Source of the DNA: Absidia repens
Taxonomy: Eukaryota > Mucoromycota > Mucoromycetes > Mucorales > Cunninghamellaceae
Assembly (NCBI GenBank): GCA_002105175.1
Contig: MCGE01000026.1
Span: 124,001-188,000, forward strand
Direction of reading: 5' to 3'
DNA length: 64,000 nt
Both the position numbers and the translations under genes were made by a program. Under the pieces are notes generated by a model. The model saw nothing but the letters and a program-made list of their open reading frames with translations. It was not told the origin of the DNA and searched no databases. Positions 60,721 to 64,000 of the stretch are shown piece after piece. The first letter of the stretch is position 1. Every line of letters starts with the position of its first letter.

Positions 60721-62584
60721 CTAAACGCTAAATTTCTTTCTACAAATATCACTACCATATTCCATATAATCTTGTTTACTAACGAAAAAATGTTGTTGCT
60801 CAGATTTACTTGAATTGGAGATCAATCTCTGTCCACCCATCCATGCTGATAAAGTCGGCCTAACAAAAAAAAAAAAAAAAAAAAAAATGAGTTTTTGTTT
60901 TTTCCATTTCATTCCATCCTCTACTTACTCTAATGGTGTTGTAATACGTAAGTCATAGTCACTAGGTATCATTTGTCGTAAATCTGTTTCTCTATTTCCA
61001 TAAAACAAAACCAGTCAATTATTCTCTTTGCCCTTTTTTTTCGCCCTCCAACCTAATTCATTTTAACTTACATTCTTTGTTGATAGCCGTCAAACTTTGC
61101 ATTTCCGCCGACAAGGACAATATTGGCATACAACAACCCATGGAGTTCTTTATGCCGTAAAGATAAAAAAAAAAAAAAGTGAGAGAATGATCGATATAGA
61201 TCATATTTTCAATGATTACCTGGCTCGCAAGCTTCTATTGCTTCCACGATTGTTTCGGGAATCCCAGCTTGATTCATGCCAATATCAGAAGGATGCATCA
61301 AGGACTCTGGAATCATAAATCGTTCATTGTTCATCACTAAGATTTGTTCATCGTCATTGCTTTTGCTGCTATTTGGTTGTCGGACATGGCCCCGTGTGGT
61401 AGTAGAGAAGTCGGGCAAAACGAATTCTTGTACAATGCTATTGTTGGTATCTTGTCTTGTGAACGAGAGACATAAGGTGAGTATACATAAACAATAACAA
61501 CCCGGTGGTTTATTTCCTTTCCGTTCTTACCTGCATATCTTTAAATCCTTCATGACGTTTTGTGATACATAACAGCAAGCTTCCTTGACATCATTGATAA
61601 TATAAGATTCCTCCATCATATCATAATATCGAAAGGACACCGTTTCCTTTAACCGATTCGTCAGTAGCTTGCCACCCACATTAATCCTAAAAAAAAAAGG
61701 TAGGTCAGATTCTCTCATGCTTAGTTTAACCTTGTCCGTCCATCCTTTTTTTTTTTTTTTTTTTTTTTACCTTCGAATGGCTTTTTTAATGGGTTTTCTT
61801 TTGAAAAACGGAATGATGTGCGTGAAAGAGTAACCTGAATCCACAATCACCGCGCAATCGGGTACACTATCCTTTGGATCACCAAATAAAGAATTCCAGT
61901 CATTATAGACACACAACTGAGGCCCTAAAGCAATAGAATATCTGTCAATGCCTTGTGTTTTCCCGTCATCGCACACTTTTAATTCTGACCTGTAGTTCGA
62001 TAACATGACTGAAATCCATATTCTTCAAAGATGATTTGGTCGTAGGCTTCTTGAATCGCCTCCAAATTAAACATGGGTTCAGTCATCACCAATTGAGTAT
62101 CTTTGGCATCTATCTAATAAACCAAAAAAGGGGCGGTCATTGTCTTGAAGATATAAACCATCGCTCTCTTTTTATATCTTTTTACCTTGGCCACATGCTT
62201 AAATACGCGATCCCATATTGTTCTCTCTAAACCCCAGTTCGTCAGATACCCCTTGACAAAAAGAAGAGAAAAAGACAAAACGTCAGAGACGTGGTGTGAC
62301 ACTGATTTTTTTTCTTTGTCTATGTACCTTTTCAAATGCTAGTCGGTATAAAAGAGATGAGAAATCTGTACATTCATCGACTTGATCAGCAATATATTGA
62401 CGTCGATCTGTTCTACCGCGTAAAATAACATTGGGTACAATTCTATATAAAAACAACTAAAAAGTTAATCTATTGGACATTTTTTCATGTATTTTTAAGG
62501 TGTAAGTTACTTTGGTGCACGATGAGTCGCTAGGCCAACTTTGATAGTAGAAGCACCATTATCGAGAATTAATGTTTTCGTCAT
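60721..62584 (-). CDS. ARP6: actin-related protein 6 (SWR1/SRCAP complex)
   Basis: Nuclear actin-related protein of the complex that deposits histone H2A.Z. Ten exons: 62511-62584, 62328-62442, 62186-62251, 61990-62113, 61771-61924, 61531-61686, 61220-61455, 61072-61147, 60929-60991, 60721-60859; 1203 nt, 400 aa, the usual ARP6 length. It starts [18 protein letters not shown]. Actin-fold blocks include [56 protein letters not shown] and [16 protein letters not shown]. The C terminus is [10 protein letters not shown]...[10 protein letters not shown]. The exon 4 donor is GTCAGA, slightly unusual. It is divergent from histone H3 across 259 bp. Confidence 0.94.
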
Positions 62585-62843
62585 GCAAAGGTAAAATTGG
62601 GCGTCAGGAAAAAAATGAGAGAGCGAGAGGGAAAGGTAGTTTTCATTTTAGCGATTGGTTGGAAAGAAAATTCGTCTGATTGGTCAAATCGCTTGTTTTT
62701 TGTAAGCGGCGGGACTTTAAATGCAGCTTTAAAGCTGATTGCCTCATGACAAACAAAAATGAACTGACACCGTTTTTTTTTTTCCACTTTTTTCTTTTCT
62801 CTTTACTCCTTTTTTTTTTTATCCATCTTATCGTTATCGTAAT
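62585..62843. promoter_or_regulatory. divergent ARP6/histone H3 promoter
   Basis: 259 bp between the two starts. Two ATTGG (CCAAT) boxes occur at 62654-62658 and 62679-62683, spacing typical of fungal and animal histone promoters. A GGCGGGACTTTAAATG element lies at 62708-62723, 120-136 bp from the H3 start. T-rich leader before H3. Confidence 0.65.
62708..62723 (+). promoter_or_regulatory. GGCGG/GCGGG-TTTAAA motif between ARP6 and histone H3
   Basis: GGCGGGACTTTAAATG: GCGGG-N2-TTTAAA, or GGCGG-N3-TTTAAA. Same register as the RPAP1 site. Confidence 0.45.

Positions 62844-64000
<1,157 letters not shown>

Overview
The window looks like nuclear DNA of a Mucoromycota (Mucorales-type) fungus. Coding exons are compact and mid-GC, introns are many, short (about 50-130 bp) and mostly GTAAGN...AG, and intergenic DNA is very AT-rich with long homopolymer A/T tracts. 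Gene content fits: GPI-anchored chitin deacetylases, a very large PAS-containing hybrid histidine kinase, and an ATG16 that keeps its WD40 propeller. Organism identity is an inference from gene style, not from a marker. No mobile-element ORF, CRISPR array, rRNA or tRNA gene was recognised.

Layout. 1-433: 5' end of GFA1 (minus, runs off the left edge). 1039-2521: chitin deacetylase 1 (minus). 3375-4155: doubtful small membrane-protein gene. 4497-4874: small Cys-rich zinc-ribbon-like protein. 5570-9427: RPAP1. 9428-12188: long gene-free tract with repeat copy A. 12189-14489: NOG1. 14782-17179: RAD17. 17564-21945: a NUP155/NUP170 nucleoporin with a short C terminus. 22804-28981 (plus): hybrid histidine kinase, 1786 aa. 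29448-30716: 2,4-dienoyl-CoA reductase. 30717-33531: repeat copy B. 33532-36025 (plus): acid sphingomyelinase-like phosphodiesterase. 36026-37633: repeat copy C. 37634-39280: chitin deacetylase 2. About 40640-41700: unresolved coding-like DNA. 41874-42502: ribosomal protein eS17. 42880-43850: repeat copy D. 44768-45833 (plus): EI24-family membrane protein. 46376-49755: DNA ligase I, divergent from ATG16 (49938-52592, plus). 52994-53344: small unknown protein. 53559-54874: enoyl-CoA hydratase family. 55420-56240: repeat copy E. 57092-58871: aspartic-protease-like secreted protein with lost catalytic motifs. 60721-62584: ARP6, divergent from histone H3 (62844-63576, plus).

Gene structures were built by hand from splice signals and checked by reading-frame continuity. 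In nearly every complete gene the summed exon length is an exact multiple of three. The exception is the aspartic-protease-like gene, which is one base short.

Themes. GFA1 and two chitin deacetylases belong to chitin/chitosan wall synthesis. RAD17, DNA ligase I, histone H3, ARP6, NUP155 and RPAP1 serve replication, chromatin and the nucleus. The two observations I rate highest are (i) a composite promoter-like motif, GGCGG-N2-TTTRAA, 65-160 bp upstream of several unrelated genes, and (ii) a dispersed non-coding repeat of about 1 kb in at least five diverged copies, four of which carry that same motif beside a CACGTG-like box.
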